From positions 4,960,001 to 5,024,000 of the forward strand of contig NC_026504.1 of the NCBI RefSeq assembly GCF_000182925.2: a stretch of DNA of 64,000 nucleotides. The letters are read 5' to 3'. Positions within the stretch are counted from its first letter, which is position 1. Each line of letters opens with the position of its first letter. Source of the stretch: Neurospora crassa OR74A. Lineage: Eukaryota; Ascomycota; Sordariomycetes; Sordariales; Sordariaceae. Shown here piece after piece: positions 18,926 to 30,146 of this stretch. A program made the position numbers and the translations under genes. The notes under the pieces were generated by a model. It worked only from the letters and a program-made list of their open reading frames with translations. It ran no database searches and was not told where the DNA came from.

Positions 18926-20184
18926 CTAACGACCAACGCAAACATAGTAGTCCAACCAGAGGGTTTGGCAACTGCTTCCCACGGCCGGATTCCAGCTGTA
19001 AAAGTTGGCCAGCGAGATGCCATACCGCGTTGCGATGGTGCCGCACTGATCTCCCGAGGCGACTGTGGACACGTTCCCACGCCCTGGTCAGCAACAACGG
19101 CCATTGATCATGATCACGGACACAAAAAGAGACAGACTCACCCTTGTGGAACTTCTTGCAGCCACTGACCATTCCTGGCTGGGTGGGGGTCGGCGTTGCA
19201 ACTCCTCCCGCGCTAGTTGTCGAAGTCGGCTTCTTGGTGGTGGTTGTCGTTGTCTTGGGAGGCACGAACCCAATCGTCCGCACACACACATACGTGTCGA
19301 GCCACAGCGACTGGCAGCTGGTCCCCACGGCTGGGTTCCAGCTATAAAAGTTGGCCAGCGTGATGCCGTACGTCGACGCGATGGTGCCACATTGGTCTCC
19401 AGACTTGACAAGGTGGAAGCGGTCGCAGTTGCCCACCATTCCAGCTTGCGTCGGCGTCGGCGTCGTAATGCCGTTCCCACTGCTCGTTGTAGTGGTCGCC
19501 TTCGTTGTTTTCGTCGTCAAGGTAGTGCTCGATCCGACGACACCAACACAGAGATATGTATTCGCCCAAAGCCCCGTGCATTGGGATCCAATAGCGGGAT
19601 TCCAGGCTACCAACTGCGCGAGCGAAACGTCGTAGGTGGACCCGATCGTGGAGCATCCCTGGTTTGGCTCAACAAAATGAAACTTGTTACAGTTACTCAC
19701 CATGCCCTCCTGGATAGGCGTGGGCGTGGAGATGCCGTTGCCAGTTGTGGTAGAGGCTGTGGTGGATGTCGTGGCAGTGCCAATCAGCGTGGACGACGAT
19801 ATAGACGGCGTTGGCGGGTCATCCTGACCAAAGTTGTTTTCGATGCAGTACGAATTGCCCACAGTGAGCTTGCAGGCCGTTGCAACGGACGGGTTCTTTG
19901 GAGAGTCAGTCATGTCCTGCGACATGTGCAACCATAGCCTTAAAGGTCTGGCTTTCCATTCAGCATCTCCAGCAGCATGAACTTACCCATCTTGCGAACT
20001 GCTCGCTCGTGATCCCGTAGGTGGAAGCAATACTTGTACAGGAGTCGCCACTCCCTGCCACGTGCCACCATGTGCACGTCTTGATTGTATTGGGCTCGGC
20101 TGTTGTGTCGGGCGGTACGGTGAACTGCGACCACGCCCCGTGACTGAGGAAGAGGGCAGCGAGAACGAGCTGTAACGACTTCAT
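18926..20184 (-). CDS. secreted LysM protein 1, four LysM modules, 362 aa
   Basis: Secreted chitin-binding protein. Exons 20184-19987, 19895-19142 and 19062-18926; introns of 91 and 79 nt with matching phases. Signal peptide [19 protein letters not shown], cut near residue 20. Four fungal-type LysM modules with the Cys-x-WW/KFH start, SIASTYGIT-like helix and WNP turn: residues ~36-84, 135-183, 224-271 and 312-360. Modules 3 and 4 are nearly identical ([20 protein letters not shown] versus [20 protein letters not shown]). They are joined by long Thr/Ser linkers that are probably O-glycosylated. The first intron removes the bases between FARW and NPSV inside module 1. Next to a second LysM gene and a divergent chitinase, which points to chitin binding, either shielding or competing for chitin. 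Fungal LysM effectors are the nearest described group; the exact role is inferred. Confidence 0.9.
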
Positions 20185-21182
20185 GATGAACCAAAAAGAT
20201 TATCACCAAAACGGCTGGTTTCCTGAACGCAACCAAAGTGGCATGAATGCCGCCGGGAGACATTTTATAAACGCAATGTGGTGCCCAGAATCATGCCAGA
20301 TCTGGCACCTGCTCTCCGTTCAACTAGAAGACCTACCTCATTTCAGTTGGTTTTCGAGAGCCAAGCTGTCTGCTCCATGAACACGGGAAATCGGCACCAA
20401 TACTCCCCATCCTACAGCGACCGTTACTTGTCTTCACCCACCAACGCGAGGGACAGATAGGCATCATGAGGACACAAGTCAGGAACTCTCATCTTGGGAT
20501 GTCAGCATCTTTGCATATACGGCATCACCTGCGTTTGGTAAGGGGCAACGTCAAAGAGCTGCAGCAATCCTACTACTCCACCAAGGTAACATTGCGGACC
20601 TTACGGCCGTCGCTACCATGGATCGAGGCTTCTCACGCAGGCCAAGGGCTTGCAGTCTGTAAGGAACCAGGCTAGTAGGACTCGCAAATGCCTTGCGGGA
20701 TAAAAGCCTTCATTGCAACACAGGGTAGAGGTGGAGCTATCACACATTGTTGGTGTGATGTAGCATTTTTCGGGTAAATGAACGAAATGAGTCATGATCA
20801 GGCAGACAACTTGTTCCTCTTACGAAATAATTCTTTGACGGACGCGGGACATCAATGTTGCTACTGCAACTCTGTCTTGGATCATGGATGTCGAGTTTCT
20901 GGGCATGTGTATGAACAGCACCTCATACAGCCTCTTCGCCGTCACACTTGCATTCGCATCGTGGCTATTCTGGGCGATACGGTTACGCTGCTTGCGACAT
21001 GGGAGCTCATGAGGACTATTTCACCAGTACGTGCAATGTGCGGCTCTAGGGACAGGCTCAAGCCGCCGGGCACTGTAAATCAAGATCCTACAGCTCAGAC
21101 TACTTTGCATTCTATCTAGTAACAATGATCTGGGGTCCTAGTGACCATACAGTTGTGACGGACAAGTACGGGTTACAGTGTT
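20185..21182. promoter_or_regulatory. promoter region of LysM gene 1
   Basis: About 1 kb between LysM gene 1 start and LysM gene 2 stop. No convincing coding frame; presumably promoter of LysM 1 and terminator of LysM 2. Confidence 0.45.
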
Positions 21183-22694
21183 TCAAGGTCTAGCGCTAGC
21201 TGTCGTGGTCGAAGACGCGCCCACTACTGTTGTGGAAGTAGAAGACGGCACTTTGTCAAATCCCCTAACGGGGTGTAGACAATACCATGACCCAACGCGC
21301 AACCGCTTGGAGCAGTTCACAGGTTCTCGCAGCGATGGATTAGCCAGCAACCAAAGGCTAATAGGCACGGCAGTCCCGACAATCAGCGAAGAGCAAGTGG
21401 AATCACTCTGTGCCTGCACCCAAGCTCCACACAGCGTCGTTGTTCCCTGTGCAATGGTTCCTCCCGTGGGCACAGGAACGGGCAAGTCAGCATACCCGTC
21501 GCCCGAGCCACCCGGACCGCCAATGTTGCCGTTACCGGTACCACCACCATTGCCGTTGCCGGGCTCCGTTCCCGGACTGGAGGGGAGTCCGCCCGGGGCG
21601 CTGATGCAGATCACGTTACCCCAGTAGCGAGGGCTGCTGGACGGGGACCAGATGTTGCTACACCGGTCGTCCAGTCCCGCGTTCCATGCCACGAGATCCT
21701 GCCACGAAGAGGCGGCGCTGCCTTCGGCCCGGATGGCGATGGTCACGCAGTCATCTGCCTCTTTAACCATGTATGTGGTCTCGCACCTGTCAGGCAGACA
21801 GAGTTCGAGGCCAACGTCAGGAGCACTGCAGTTCAAGAGCTCAGGATTGATATAGTAGAGGGTGGATGAGGACACGGAATTTGTCTGTGCAACGCTGTTG
21901 CATGTGTCGCCATTATTTACTGTGTACTTGTTCCCCGAGACGCAGGTGTCCGATGTGGTTCCGTTTGGTTGGATTGCGGGAGGTAAAGGGCTCGTGCTGC
22001 CGCCTGTTCCTGCTCCGCAACGCTTGTTGATGTACTCGAGCCTCTCAGCATGTAGCTCATCGTATGCTGAGTAGGGCGACGACTGCATGAGCCGGAGTTT
22101 CGCTCCCAGGCAGAAGGAACAAAGCTGTGCTTGCGGCATGTCCTCAATCTTCTCGACCTCCGGGAACATCTCGATCTTGGCTGTTGATCCCACTGCGTGT
22201 CAGCGAAGCTCAGTTGCTGATTAGGGGAGAAAAAAAAAGAACGAGAATGGTCAAGGATTCTCATCTGGATAGGGTCACTCACCATTGCAGTAGCCTCCAT
22301 CAGAGTCCTTGAGGCAAGTCTCGTTCCAGCCAGAGACAACAGGATCGATCATGGCGAGGACGGGGTATCCAGGAAACAGGTTTGGCGTCTGGGCACAGGC
22401 GCCTACGATTCTTCTCCGCGCCGTTTGGAGAGCGGCCCAGCATGTCGTAGAACAGATGGTGTCTGTAAAGGTCTTGTCTCCCGGCGAACCGTGGTAAACC
22501 TTTTGGCCGAGATTCAGGACATACGCATCACAGTTGATGCTCTGGTACAGGACAGATTCGCATGTGGCAGCGAGGCCTAGGCCAGCAAAAGCACCGGTGG
22601 GAGCGATCTGAAACTGCCCGGCAACGAATGGTGCAAACGACGATAACAAAACAATGAGTGCCGCCATTGCATGACGGCGAGAGTAGGAGAGCAT
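21183..22694 (-). CDS. secreted LysM-type protein 2, 473 aa
   Basis: Exons 22694-22283 and 22192-21183; a 90-nt intron (GTGAGT...GCAG) joins CN to VGSTAK. Start at ATG 22694 gives a basic n-region and hydrophobic signal, AALIVLLSSFAPFVAGQ; an inner ATG at 22667 would also work. Residues ~30-190 are a Cys-rich region (CESVLYQSINCDAYVL, CSTTCWAALQTARRRIVGAC) seen in fungal LysM proteins that neighbour killer-toxin-like chitinases. LysM-type modules follow: CVSGNKYTVNNGDTCNSVAQ... INPELL, then CETTYMVKEADDCVTIAIRA...WNAGLDDRC, and CGAWVQAQSDSTCSSLIVGT...NPSL. A Gly/Asn/Pro-rich spacer lies between the second and third modules. The C-terminus is Ser/Thr-rich. Divergent from the chitinase gene across 831 bp, which suggests co-regulation. 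Confidence 0.86.
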
Positions 22695-23525
22695 TGCCGT
22701 TCGAGACACGATGATTGAGAAGAAAGAGAACGGCGGCAAAGAGTTGGCAACAAACTCGGACCTCAGACACTCCAAATGTCTTTGAATGCGTTTTCCACCT
22801 GCACCAAGCTGGATCCCCACAACCCAAAGCGTCAGTTCTACTTTAGAGCCAGCTGCCATGCCTACACGAAGGCCAGCATATCCCTTGCTACGTTGCGTGA
22901 CTGTCGCGGCATGGCAATACCACAACGGAGATTTGACGTCCGCTCAGGCACGCACGTGGGACATTGTGATTCCGACTTTCTGACTGCATGGAATGAGGTT
23001 GCAACAAGGTGATGGAAACACATGATGTTTGTTGGGATGGGGAAAATGGCAGCTTGCTACCGTTGATGGCAGAGTTGGACTCGCCTCTCCTCGCGATCAC
23101 TACGCAGCCAAAATATTGGATGAGGTTCGAGCGTGGTAGGATATTCAATGTTCAATGTGTCTCATTGAGGAAGGTACCTTGCATAACAACCTTCCATCAG
23201 GTCACATCTCCAATATTTTGTCATTATATTCTGGTGTCTGACAGTTACGAGGTGTCCTGAGTCCGAGCCGCTTTTGCGTTCCCTCTTGTTCAGATTATCC
23301 GGCTTGGCGAACTGGAAGGCTTGAATCTTGGCCTACAAGGTGATGATACTCCTTGCACGCTACGTGAGAGGAGTCTACCTTCAGGAACATCCTACATATG
23401 GCTAGAGTCGGACAGTCCCGTCCTGTACAAAGACATGTCAGCGGCCATCAGCCTGCACATACATTGTGCTCACATTTTGGACTGGCAGTTGAATTTCGGT
23501 CGACTTGAGCAGTGCCATTATCATC
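22695..23525. promoter_or_regulatory. bidirectional promoter region, LysM 2 / chitinase
   Basis: 831 bp between two divergent start codons. No convincing coding frame. Likely a shared regulatory region for the chitin-related pair. Confidence 0.6.
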
Positions 23526-26500
23526 ATGGCCAAGCTCCTCCTTCTTTTACTTTCTCTTCTATCTCAATTGCAACTATCCCTTCAACAGGAATGCAGTGCT
23601 TCCAGTTTGTGTCCGATAGGATGTTGCTCCAGTGCCGGGTTTTGCGGCTTTGGTCCTGACTTTTGTGGGTAAGTTCAAAGTTCAAGCTACATATTCACCC
23701 ATCACTCGTATTTTTCAGTCCACTATCTCTGCCTTTACATGTCCTTTCTGACCAAGTCATTTCTAGAACCGGATGCCAGAGCGGATGTGATCGGAAATCG
23801 GACTGCAACCCGGGAACGTGGAACTCTACGAAATGGAGCAAATCGGAGAAATGCCCCCTGAACGTCTGCTGCAGCAAGTACGGCTTCTGTGGAACCACCG
23901 AAGAGTTTTGTCAGGGCAACCCGGTGAAGGTAACCTATCCTCTTGTTCTGCAGTCTTCATTTGAGCCGCTCGTTAACATTACTGGATTCAAAGCGACCAT
24001 CTTGCAGCATTGACAGCGTGCCCGTCACGCGCGTCATTGGATACTATGAGGCTTGGTCAACGACAAACCGTCCCTGCTACGCCATGTTGCCCGAACAGAT
24101 TCCGTACGGGTATTACACTGATATCATTTTTTCCTTCGCCACCATTGATCCCAACTCATTTGAAATCAAGCCTGGCGACTCAAAGACGGCCGACTATATG
24201 CAGCGCATCAGTGCCATCAAGCTCATTCAGCCTGACATCCGCATCTGGATAGCCGTAGGCGGCTGGGCCTTCAACGACCCCGGTCCCACGCAGACAACGT
24301 TCAGTGACATCGCTGCGTCTTCAGCCAACACCGAAAAGTTCATTGACTCTCTTGTCAAACTTATGAACAAGTACGGCTTTGATGGCATCGATATCGACTG
24401 GGAATACCCAGTTGCCGAGGATCGCAGTGGCAGAGGCGCCGATTACAAGAATTTTGTCACCTTTCAAAAGGCCCTGTACGACAGGATGAAAGGTGGCGGC
24501 TTGAAAAAGCAGGTTTCGTTGACTCTGCCTGCCAGCTACTGGTATCTACAACACTTTGACATTGTCAACCTCGAGAAGTACGTGGACTGGTTTAATGTCA
24601 TGTCCTATGATATGCACGGTTCCTGGGATATTGATAACAAATGGACCGGTCCGTACGCGAATTCTCATTCAAACATGACGGAGATTCAACAAGCACTTGA
24701 CCTTTTGTGGCGCAACAACATCAAGCCTGCCAAAGTCACGTTCGGGATGGCCTTTTACAGCCGTAGCTTTGCTCTAACCAGCCCAAGCTGTAATACACCT
24801 GGATGCCCAATCAGTTCCGGTGGTAATGCCGGCAAGTGCTCTGGCACGACCGGCGTGCTTCTTCACGCCGAGATCCAGGATGAAATCAGCGCTCGGAAGT
24901 TGACACCCACGCTCCACCGTGAAGCAGCTGTCAAGAGTGTATCGTGGGGCGACCAGTGGGTAACTTTTGATGACGCTGCCACATGGCGTCTCAAGGCCAA
25001 TATCATCAGGGGTCAGTGCATACCAGGCGTTATGGTTTGGGCCATGAGCCAGGACGATAAAGAAGGCACCAATATCAAGGCCCTGACATCGGCTGTTGGA
25101 CGCAAACAGATGGCCCTGCCCAACTTTGTCATCAAAGAGCCCGTCCGCGATCTTCCACAGCCCGTCAAGACATGCCGCTGGTCAGGGTGCTACGCTGGCT
25201 GTCCCGACGGTTTCAAGGCAGTGCAGCGTGATGGCCACAAGGAGGCCATGTTGAGTACAGAAAACTGTCTTGCCGACGGTGTGTCTGTCTTCTGTTGCCC
25301 CTCGGACCAGGACCTGCCCGTCTGTACATGGAGAGGACACAAGAATTCGGGAGCCTGCAGCCCTGGTTGCAACAGTGGTGAGGTCTCCGTCGGTTCTCTC
25401 CGCGTTGGATGCAGTTCGAAGCATCAAAGCGCCTGTTGCACAAACGTAGCGTCTACGGCTTCGTATGGGATGTGCAAATGGGTGGGAGGGGCACCAACCT
25501 GCAATACGGACTGTCCCAGTGACTTCCCGAACAAGATAGTATCGACCAACACCGCCGACGGCGGTGAACAGCCTTGTATTTCGGGGAACAAGCACTACTG
25601 CTGCCAGAACCCTACGCCGGCCGATTTCACCAATTGCGAATGGGTTAAAAAGGCAGACCCGCCCAAGTTTCCCGGCAAGGACTTCATCTGCGAAGACGTC
25701 TGTGGCCCGGACCGAATCAAGGTGGCCACCGAAGTCACCAACCCCTATTCCGGGACAAACAGTGGCTGCTACGGCGGCGCTTGGGCGTATTGCTGTAAGC
25801 CGCCAGCGGCCTTGGTCCCGCGAGGCGATGGTGATCCCTATGGCGGCGTACAAAACAAGGAGTTCCAGACGCTACTGGAAGATTACATGCAAAACCCAAC
25901 ATGTCCAGCCACCGTTTTGTTTGTCGATCCTGGTGACATGTTCACCGGGGCCGCGAACCAGAAACGTTCTCTGGAGCTGGAGGCTGCGAAGCACCGCGTC
26001 CTCTATGGAAGAGCTTCCGACTGCAAGCTCGATCATTACCTAAGGCTGGCACAGTTTGCTGCGGTGATGCTCACGGCGGCAGATAGTATTCTGAGACAAT
26101 TCTCGGTTGTATGGAACGATATTTTTGCAGGCCATTACGACACAATTCTTGAGGCTGACAACCTACGGACGTATTACAACCAACATCCGGATAGTTTGGA
26201 TCCACATTCACTGATCAACTATGTTCTCCTTAACCCCTTGCGCGCTGGTCCAGGAATAAGGGGAAACCAGCGAACGGAGCAAGCATTCTGTCACTATGTC
26301 GGCACGCGTAGAAAGCGCGATGTCCAGTTGCGGTCATCCAGCACGGGTGTTCAACTGTTCAGCCGGATCGTCTGGTGGATGGAGGCGGGAAATAACGGGC
26401 AGCCCTTTATAGGCAACATCCTCGAGGGCATCTTGGCCGGACATCTAAGCCCACACTACGCCCGGTGGCAGTGGATTCGTGGAACGCGGGCCGGTCCCAT

Positions 26501-27250
26501 GCTCGAGCTGGCGTACTGGATCGGACCGAACCCTGGCCAGCCGAGTGGGACCAACTACGACCAATATCGAGACACACACACCCTCAACCATGGCGAGCCA
26601 GATAGATGGGTCGTATTTCACTTCCACATTAATGCCGATTTCGATAATTACCCGTACCTGAGAGAAGTCAACGGACATACTTATATCGGTGTGCAAAGCA
26701 TCCAAGTCTTCCACGCCCACGAATTCGACAGCAGCAGCGGCGGTGGTGCGTGGCGAGTTCAAGGCAATGTCAATGTGGATACGCGGGTTCGAAGAGACGG
26801 CTTCGTATGCCCAGAGGATGAGTTGTGGTACATTGGCACAGACGAAGGCCTTCCTTCTGGGAGCGACGCGCTCCAGCGGAACCTGCGGCAATGGGCTCAG
26901 AGCCTATTCAACGATGGCTATTTAGCGAGCGAGAGCATTGCACTCATCATGCGGGTAAGTAAACCTAGGTTGAACTGACCGATGGTATTTGATTGGAGTC
27001 CCGCCCCTTTGCCTTCTCCAAGAACCTCCCTCATGTTTTTTCTTACCCTCTTGGTTCAGTTGCTAACGCTCGTCTGTGATGACAGGATCTGGTATTCTAT
27101 AACAACGGTGAAATCAACGTTGAGGATAGTGAAAACGCGTATTTTATGGGGTATGCGGACTTAAACCCAAATTACCAACAATCCATGTACACCATCAACT
27201 GGGTTCGCAGATATGGCACCTTTTATTTTTCACCGTCACCGCCACAGTGA
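23526..27250 (+). CDS. secreted GH18 chitinase with hevein-type chitin-binding domains, 1143 aa
   Basis: Exons 23526-23668, 23767-23929, 23994-26954, 27086-27250; introns of 98, 64 and 131 nt, all phases consistent. Signal peptide AKLLLLLLSLLSQLQLSLQ, then two Cys-rich chitin-binding (hevein, CBM18-like) units: CPIGCCSSAGFCGFGPDFCG and CPLNVCCSKYGFCGTTEEFC. GH18 barrel from ~residue 110 with IAVGGWAFNDPG and the catalytic DGIDIDWEYP (D232, D235, D237, E239), so catalytic residues are present. After the barrel come four Cys-clustered modules (CRWSGCYAGCPDGF, CTWRGHKNSGACSPGC, CKWVGGAPTCNTDCPSDF, CEWVKKADPPKFPGKDF) and a ~300-residue C-terminal domain of unknown function. This layout is the subgroup C ('killer-toxin-like') fungal chitinase architecture. 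It hydrolyses chitin outside the cell; two adjacent LysM genes support that. Confidence 0.93.
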
Positions 27251-27354
27251 CAGTCTGATTTACAGGAAAGGAGAGGTAAAATGCAAACTATCCGAACCAG
27301 TTGTAGAAGGGAAGAGAAAAATGACAGGAAAGTAAATCCTGGAAAACAATGAAT
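27251..27354. other. chitinase 3' flank
   Basis: Short 3' untranslated flank of the chitinase, leading directly into the tRNA-Arg relic. Confidence 0.4.
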
Positions 27355-27429
27355 CGATTCTCCCAGGGGTCCAACCTGAAACCTCCTGATTCGTACCTAG
27401 TCAGACACTCTGCCATTAAGCCAGCGGAC
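27355..27429 (-). pseudogene. tRNA-Arg(ACG)-like relic
   Basis: The minus strand reads GTCCGCTGGCTTAATGGCAG (27429 downward), an arginine-tRNA-like 5' half, then an anticodon stem TCTGA/TCAGG with loop CT-AGGT-ACG-AA, then a T arm CAGG TTGGACC CCTG. Removing AGGT from the loop gives the usual CTACGAA of tRNA-Arg(ACG). The T loop departs from TTCGA and the 3' acceptor strand does not pair with the 5' strand, so it is most likely not functional. Recognition is by eye from the consensus. Confidence 0.55.
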
Positions 27430-27477
27430 CTTGACTAGTTGCTCGGCTTGGACCAACATCTCAGTGTTGATTGAGGT

Positions 27478-27690
27478 CGGCTTGGTATGAGTTGGTTACC
27501 TATAGATGACTTGGGCGACATGAGGAGTGAGTTACTTCGCACGAGATTTAGTCATTGTGCTGGGATTCACGGTCCATTCATGCCATGAAGGCGAAGCTTG
27601 GATTCAGCAATATGACGCTTACGCCGCCCTTTTTGCCGCTTGATTGAGCCTCTGGACACTTGGTCTTGTTTTTGAGACGCAAACTCATTT
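27478..27690. repeat. two-module dispersed repeat (source-like copy)
   Basis: Module 1 (27478-27595) matches 32747-32862: both contain TATAGATGACTTGG, GGAGTGAGTTACTT and GGTCCATTC in order. Module 2 (27598-27690) matches 29881-29968: both contain TTGGATT(C/T)AGCAATAT, GACGCTTACG, CCCTTTTTGCCG and GAGACGCAAA. Only this locus has both modules side by side. On the minus strand module 2 encodes a basic segment (SLRLKNKTK...SSGKKG) related to LRLENKIKRLQARSTGKKG at the other copy. Confidence 0.7.
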
Positions 27691-27840
27691 TGTGTTATCG
27701 AAGTCATGGTGCAAAGCCAGAATTCTTCGAGTGTTACCTGACTCCCAATCGGTATAGGATAACCTGCCCCGTGGCTATGTATTAGAGGTATGACTACCTG
27801 CCTACTCCTCTAGAATCTTGGTCAGTTTATTCATTCTCTC

Positions 27841-28483
27841 CGTGGCAGCTTCTTCACGGCAAACAGCCCGGCAAGAGACGTCGGCCATAGCGCCTTATAT
27901 ATTGGACATACTTCTTATATCGGCCTTAGTATTGAACGCGGTCTCGTTCCTCCAGATTTTTGCAATATGGCTTCGATAGACTCCAAGTCGCCGTGTCTTG
28001 GATAGTGACGGGATACGTCGGAAAGGAAACTATAATAGCCGGCGGTAATGATTGAACTTTGCCGAAGTGACTGATGTACGGGAATTGGAGGGATAGTGAG
28101 AAACTTCCAGAGGTAAGTAAGTAAGGAGGAAGAGGAGTGGCTTACACGGACGGCATTTGCACTAACAGAAGCCATGCCGGACTTGCAAGGAATTAGATAG
28201 CTCCTACCGTTGGGAGGCGGAGTCCCATACCGTAAGCAACTGTAATTACATAAGATATAGTTCCACTCTCAATAACATACCCTCTTCGGCTCTTCCTCTT
28301 TCCACCCACACCATGCGTGGATTGCATACTCCTTCCACTTCTCATCTTACATCGGCATTCGATATGGGCTACGTTATTGGCTTAGGGGAGGCAATTGTCT
28401 TTCTTTTCTTTTTTTTGACCTCCCCTACTTTCTTGGAATCTCCCTCCCCTCAACCCTTTCGATCCAGACTCCTTGGCCACAAA
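27841..28483. repeat. direct duplication, copy 2 (decayed ankyrin gene 5' end)
   Basis: Second copy of the segment at 17858-18539. The region equivalent to the ankyrin start codon no longer has an intact open frame, and a weak minus-strand frame still reads DVSRHYPRHGDLESIEAILQ, like the authentic YRHYSKHGDLGSIEAMLQ. It contains upstream DNA as well as coding DNA, so it arose by segmental duplication and not from mRNA. Confidence 0.8.
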
Positions 28484-28985
28484 GACAACCAAGAAAGGTG
28501 TCGGACGGGAAGCTCAACTCGGCAAGTTGCATTCCGCTGGACCGTCAGGACGTTTAAGCTCGGGAACATAAACATGGTGGTAGGCTTCCGTTGCAACTCA
28601 CTGTTGGCGCAGCCGCCAATACCTTCGTTTGTAAACAAGTCGATTGGCCGAGAGAGCTCTATGCCAGAGGCCCACTGGCCTAGAGCTGCAAAACAGGGTG
28701 ACGGCAGCCTTGCGAGCGATAAGCCAACCATAGCTGTGAGGATCAGCTCAAAGTATGCTTGAGGCCCGATGTGTACTTGTCTGCCTTGGCTTAAGTAGAT
28801 GATGTGACCCAACTCATTTCGATTTCAACACAATGCATTCGAGCCTGAAGAAAGGTTTGGTAACAAAATTGCCCTTCGTACATAAAAGGACAGGCAAACC
28901 CCATATCAATTTGCGTTCTGGAACAGCAGAGAACTCCCTTTGGCATATCAAGATACCGGCAAAGCGCACCCTTCCCAAGTCAAGT
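28484..28985. other. intergenic upstream of exonuclease gene
   Basis: No confident gene. A minus-strand frame around 28750-28530 has modest protein-like composition (PIDLFTNEGIGGCANSEL) but no start context I trust. Confidence 0.35.
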
Positions 28986-29741
28986 ATGGCGACCCCAGCC
29001 TTGATCTCATCCCTTCCAGACCTCCAGGTCTTCCTTTCTCAAATCCCTCCGTCTAGCACGTTATATTTGGACCTTGAAGGCAAAAATCTCTGCCGTCACG
29101 GAACTTTGACGCTCTTGACGATTCTCGTCCTTCCCACGCGGGCAACAAGCATTGTCGATGTCCAAACCCTCGGCGACTCTGCTTTCACCACTCCCGGCCC
29201 AGACGGAAAGACGCTCAAGACCATCCTGGAGGATCCCCACACCTCCAAATGCCTCTGGGACGTCCGCAACGACGCGGACGCCCTCTGGGCGCACCACAAG
29301 ATCCGTCTCGCGGGCGTCACAGACATCCAGCTCCTCGAAAACGGATCCCGCCCCGGCGGGAAGACGTACCTCTTCGGGCTCGACAGGTGTATCGAGAAGG
29401 ATCTCTCGCTGAGATGGGAAGAGAAGCAGCCCTGGGCCAGAACCAAGCAGGAGGTGCGGGCTCTGATGAACATGCCCAACAGCGACATCTTCTCCCGCCG
29501 CCCGCTGGACGCCAAGACGCTGCAGTATTGCGTCAACGATGTCGTTTACCTGCCTGCGCTCCACAATCTCTACACCAAGCGCATCAACAAGTATGGTAGT
29601 GGATGGCTGGAAAAAGCCATGGTGGAGAGCGCGCGTCGCGTGACCGAAGCTTGTGGCCCTGGGTACGTGCCTCAATCGGAGGATAAGAAGTTCGGACCTT
29701 GGCGCTCGAGGGTGGACCCGGACTATGACTTCTTCTTCTGA
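28986..29741 (+). CDS. DEDDy 3'-5' exonuclease domain protein, 251 aa
   Basis: Single exon. Exonuclease of the DnaQ-like superfamily, degrading RNA or DNA from the 3' end. The four acidic residues and the tyrosine are visible: Exo I LYLDLEGKNL (D, E), Exo II LWDVRNDADAL (D in NxxD context), Exo III YCVNDVVYL (Y-x3-D, making it DEDDy type). It most resembles the egalitarian/EXD1-like branch, a small single-domain form. I start at ATG 28986 (ATPALISSLPDL) because the exonuclease fold begins there; an in-frame ATG at 28833 would add 51 basic residues, a possible mitochondrial presequence. No helicase or RQC domain is attached. Third positions are strongly C/G. Confidence 0.85.
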   Translation: MATPALISSLPDLQVFLSQIPPSSTLYLDLEGKNLCRHGTLTLLTILVLPTRATSIVDVQTLGDSAFTTPGPDGKTLKTILEDPHTSKCLWDVRNDADALWAHHKIRLAGVTDIQLLENGSRPGGKTYLFGLDRCIEKDLSLRWEEKQPWARTKQEVRALMNMPNSDIFSRRPLDAKTLQYCVNDVVYLPALHNLYTKRINKYGSGWLEKAMVESARRVTEACGPGYVPQSEDKKFGPWRSRVDPDYDFFF

Positions 29742-29829
29742 TAATGGAGGAACGGCTCAATTGAGGAGATGGAAGAGGATGAATTGTTTTGGCTATAGGG
29801 GCCAGATGAGGCTCGGTTAGGGAATCAAG

Positions 29830-30146
29830 GCAAGAAATAGCGTACCTAGATGTAGTTTGTCCGAGGCAGAATGGCCCAAGTTGGATTTAGCAATATCATG
29901 ACGCTTACGGCCCTTTTTGCCGGTTGACCGAGCCTGTAGACGCTTGATCTTGTTTTCGAGACGCAAAATTAGCACACTTTCCTTCCCGAGAGCAATGTCT
30001 ACCACCAATGGTGAACGAGTGTACTAGGCGTACCTAATGGCGTCGGGTAAGCCGTAGTTGTCTTGGCACGCGCTGATGACTTTTGAGACTGCGTCGACGA
30101 TGGGGATAATGCTGGAGGCGACGCTGAGGACTTCCAGGTCTGACAT
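29830..30146 (-). pseudogene. remnant of a fungal STAND/NLR-type N-terminal domain
   Basis: From ATG 30146 the minus strand encodes SDLEVLSVASSIIPIVDAVS then KVISACQDNYGLPDAIR, typical of the helical N-terminal domain of fungal STAND or ankyrin proteins. A likely donor (GTACGC) follows at about 30040, and a second in-frame-like piece, LRLENKIKRLQARSTGKKGR...SNLGHSASDK (29980-29850), would fit the next exon of such a domain. Nothing more of a NACHT or repeat region follows, so this is a fragment. Part of it (29881-29968) is duplicated at 27598-27690. Confidence 0.45.
29881..29968. repeat. dispersed repeat, module 2 copy
   Basis: Matches 27598-27690. Here it is contiguous with the STAND-type N-terminal remnant, which suggests module 2 is itself a piece of such a gene. 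Confidence 0.65.

Noticed and set aside
25182-26891. Minus-strand frames over the chitinase
   Set aside because: Antisense shadows of the exon encoding the GH18 and Cys-rich modules.
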